Positions 62,281 through 64,000 of a stretch of DNA of 64,000 nucleotides are shown here, one piece after another. The stretch comes from Craterilacuibacter sinensis (GTDB lineage: Bacteria; Pseudomonadota; Gammaproteobacteria; Burkholderiales; Chromobacteriaceae): assembly GCF_009831765.1 (NCBI RefSeq), contig NZ_WSSB01000008.1, forward strand, positions 39,254 through 103,253. Direction: 5' to 3'. The translations under genes and the position numbers were made by a program. Below the pieces are notes generated by a model, which worked only from the letters and a program-made list of their open reading frames with translations, had not been told where the DNA came from and did not search any database. Positions within the stretch are counted from its first letter, which is position 1, and each line of letters starts with the position of its first letter.

Positions 62281-62832
62281 ACGCTGATAACGCACGGCAC
62301 AGATTTCGATTTCTTCCATCCCGTCCGGCCCGCGCAGCACCACCACGTCGCCCTCGCGCGCCTTGAGCAAAACCCGTGCAATCGGGGCAATCCAGCTGAT
62401 ATGGCCGCGCTCGGGATTAATCTCGTCCACACCGACAATGCTCAGGGTTTGCGCCCTGCCATCCCCGCGCACGATATCGACCGTGGCCGAAAAGAACACC
62501 TGGTCACACGCTTCGCGCAACTCGGGGTCGACCACTTCGGCCACTTCCAGACGCTTGGTAAGAAAACGGATGCGGCGGTCTATCTCGCGCAAGCGGCGCT
62601 TGCCATAGATGTAATCGCCGTTTTCCGAACGGTCGCCATTGGAAGCCGCCCAGTTGACGATCTGCACCACCTCCGGACGCTCGCGGTGCACCAGTTGCGA
62701 CAGCTCATCCTTGAGGCGGCGCCAGCCGGCCGGCGTGATGTAGTTCTTGCCAGTGGCGGGCAGTCGGCTCTCGGCCGGCAAGCCTTCCTCGAGATCGTCA
62801 TCATCACTTTCGCGTGTAAATGCTTTATTCAT
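62272..62832 (-). CDS. greB: Transcription elongation factor GreB
   Basis: 186 residues, about 28 longer than E. coli GreB because of an acidic N-terminal extension (RESDDDDLEEGLP). The coiled-coil N-terminal domain follows with the conserved GDRSENGDYIYGKRRLREIDRR, then the FKBP-like C-terminal domain. It rescues backtracked RNA polymerase by stimulating transcript cleavage. It converges with the marR-type gene. Confidence 0.94.
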   Translation of the reverse strand: MNKAFTRESDDDDLEEGLPAESRLPATGKNYITPAGWRRLKDELSQLVHRERPEVVQIVNWAASNGDRSENGDYIYGKRRLREIDRRIRFLTKRLEVAEVVDPELREACDQVFFSATVDIVRGDGRAQTLSIVGVDEINPERGHISWIAPIARVLLKAREGDVVVLRGPDGMEEIEICAVRYQRLD

Positions 62833-62848
62833 CCCTTGCCCTTTCTAC

Positions 62849-62885
62849 AAAAAAACCGCCCGCAACACAAAGTGCACGGGCGGTT
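62849..62885 (-). terminator. Terminator of rluB
   Basis: AACCGCCCG pairs with CGGGCGGTT around a 14-nt loop; on the minus strand it is followed by seven or more T, 33 nt after the rluB stop. Confidence 0.88.
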
Positions 62886-62917
62886 ATCGGCTAGCCTGCC
62901 ATCAACAAGACGGCGTT

Positions 62918-64000
62918 TTAGCGGCGCTTTTGCAAACCGGTCGAGGTCAGACCCGACCACTTCATCACGCCGGCCACTTCAGCTTCGTTCAGCTCGTAGA
63001 ACTGGCCGCGCTTCAGGCGGCCCGGCAAGCCGACGGTACCGAAACGGATACGGATCAGGCGGCTGACGGTCAGGTTGAAGTGTTCGAACATACGACGCAC
63101 TTCGCGGTTACGGCCTTCCTTGATCACCACATTCACCCAGTGGTTGGCGCCTTCTTCACGCCCGCCCAGCTGATAGACGCGCTCGAAATGCGCCGTACCA
63201 TCTTCCAGCTCAACCTCTTGCGTCATCGCCTTCATGATTTCCGGTGTCAGCTCGCCCAGCACGCGTACCGAATACTCGCGCTCGACTTCAAAGCTTGGAT
63301 GCATCATGCGGTTAGCCAGCTCACCACTAGTAGTCACCAGCAACAGACCGGAGGTATTCACGTCCAGACGGCCGATGGCCACCCAACGGCTGGACTTGGC
63401 CTGCGGCAGGCGGTCGAATACAGTCACACGGCCTTCCGGATCGTCGCGCGAAACGATTTCACCTTCCTGCTTGTGATACATGATGATGCGCGGCAGACGG
63501 TCGGCCCACTTGAGCTTGACCGGATGACCTTTCACCGTCACGCGATCATGCGGACCCACGCGATCGCCCAATACGGCCACTTTGTTGTTGACCAGAATCA
63601 GGCCGGCTTCGATCATCTCCTCGACTTCACGGCGCGAACCGGAACCCGATGCTGCCAGCGCTTTTTGCAGGCGGACCGGCTCGATCTTGTCCAGATCTAC
63701 GCGGGTCTCGCGCAGACGCTGCGCCTTCTCGGCGATCGCCTGGGTTGGCGCGCGCAAAGCCAGTTTCTTGGCGCGCGGCACTTTCGGCCCCTCGCTACGC
63801 ACAAACGGCTTCTTGTCGCCAAATGCACCACTGCTGCGGCCCTGAAAGCCACCTTCACGCGGGGCATCGCCATCACGGCGCACGAACGGCTTCTTGTCGC
63901 CGGAGTTGCCGCGTGGCTGTTCGCTGCGGTCGCGCTGGCCGTAGCCGCCTTCACGCGGTGCATCGCCATCGCGGCGCACGAACGGCTTCTTGTCGCCGTA
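62918..64000 (-). CDS. rluB: 23S rRNA pseudouridine(2605) synthase RluB, 5' end cut by window
   Basis: 361 codons are visible and the frame is open to the right edge, so the true start is outside. The C-terminal 260 residues hold an S4 domain (VRLQKALAASGSGSRREVEEMI) and the RsuA/RluB catalytic domain with the Asp in GRLDVNTSGLLL. The last part has GRNREVRRMFEHF. The N-terminal extension is a charged low-complexity tail with an 18-residue unit GDKKPFVRRDGDAPREGG twice (63944-63997, 63848-63901) and a shorter copy near 63790-63820. Confidence 0.94.
   Translation of the reverse strand, partial: YGDKKPFVRRDGDAPREGGYGQRDRSEQPRGNSGDKKPFVRRDGDAPREGGFQGRSSGAFGDKKPFVRSEGPKVPRAKKLALRAPTQAIAEKAQRLRETRVDLDKIEPVRLQKALAASGSGSRREVEEMIEAGLILVNNKVAVLGDRVGPHDRVTVKGHPVKLKWADRLPRIIMYHKQEGEIVSRDDPEGRVTVFDRLPQAKSSRWVAIGRLDVNTSGLLLVTTSGELANRMMHPSFEVEREYSVRVLGELTPEIMKAMTQEVELEDGTAHFERVYQLGGREEGANHWVNVVIKEGRNREVRRMFEHFNLTVSRLIRIRFGTVGLPGRLKRGQFYELNEAEVAGVMKWSGLTSTGLQKRR

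Noticed and set aside
1..64000. tRNA, rRNA, phage or insertion-sequence genes
   Set aside because: I looked for cloverleaf-like sequences, transposase motifs and terminal inverted repeats and saw none that I could support.

Overview
The window looks like the chromosome of a moderately GC-rich betaproteobacterium, most likely Neisseriales / Chromobacteriaceae-like. The reasons are a clustered tmk-holB-pilZ-tatD gene order, a nap-ccm respiratory block with an FNR-type box, RpoS, several type V secretion adhesins with the extended signal peptide region (ESPR), and an inner-membrane 7TMR-DISM histidine kinase. The assignment is an inference from gene content and protein style; no rRNA or tRNA gene was seen. 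Both ends cut through genes (rlmB at the left, rluB at the right).

Layout. 1-7.8 kb: rlmB (partial), a MASE1-like/PAS/GGDEF/EAL protein, and divergent mfd-yciH. 7.8-24.2 kb: a surface-adhesin locus with a small lipoprotein hydrolase, two large classical autotransporters (1319 and 2851 residues), a 7TMR-DISM histidine kinase divergent from the second one, and an OmpR-family response regulator convergent with the kinase. 24.4-25.4 kb: rpoS. 25.6-40.3 kb: a continuous same-strand respiratory block, napFDAGHBC, ccmABCDEFGHI, moaA, dsbB-like and dsbA-like. 40.4-42.7 kb: a tautomerase-fold isomerase, an EamA permease and two OB-fold periplasmic proteins. 42.8-46.4 kb: a trimeric autotransporter divergent from a decayed second copy of the kinase gene. 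46.5-51.2 kb: ppsA / ppsR and a dicarboxylate-type symporter. 51.4-56.6 kb: the mltG-tmk-holB-pilZ-tatD-MBL run and a conserved hypothetical. 56.7-64 kb: a YbbA/YbbP-type ABC system, tesA, an aminotransferase/MarR pair, greB and rluB.

How the parts work together. The nap, ccm, moaA and dsb genes give nearly everything specific to periplasmic nitrate reduction: the enzyme and its electron donors, c-heme attachment, one molybdopterin step, and a possible thiol-oxidation pair. They lie downstream of a perfect FNR-type box (TTGAT-N4-ATCAA). ppsA/ppsR pairs an enzyme with its regulatory kinase/phosphorylase. mltG to tatD joins cell-wall, replication and pilus functions in a tightly packed operon.

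The most interesting observation is regulatory. All three ESPR autotransporter genes carry the same upstream module, 113-116 nt before the start codon: a tandem direct repeat GTAAG-N5-GTAAG (gene sense) followed 21-22 nt later by a TACGAT/TAGTAT -10 box. This is the geometry of an OmpR-family activator site overlapping -35. At two of the three copies the other side of the module is a 7TMR-DISM kinase gene (one intact, one a pseudogene), and at the third only a 9-codon relic ORF follows. I infer a duplicated adhesin-promoter-kinase cassette that has decayed to one working two-component system likely controlling a three-adhesin regulon.
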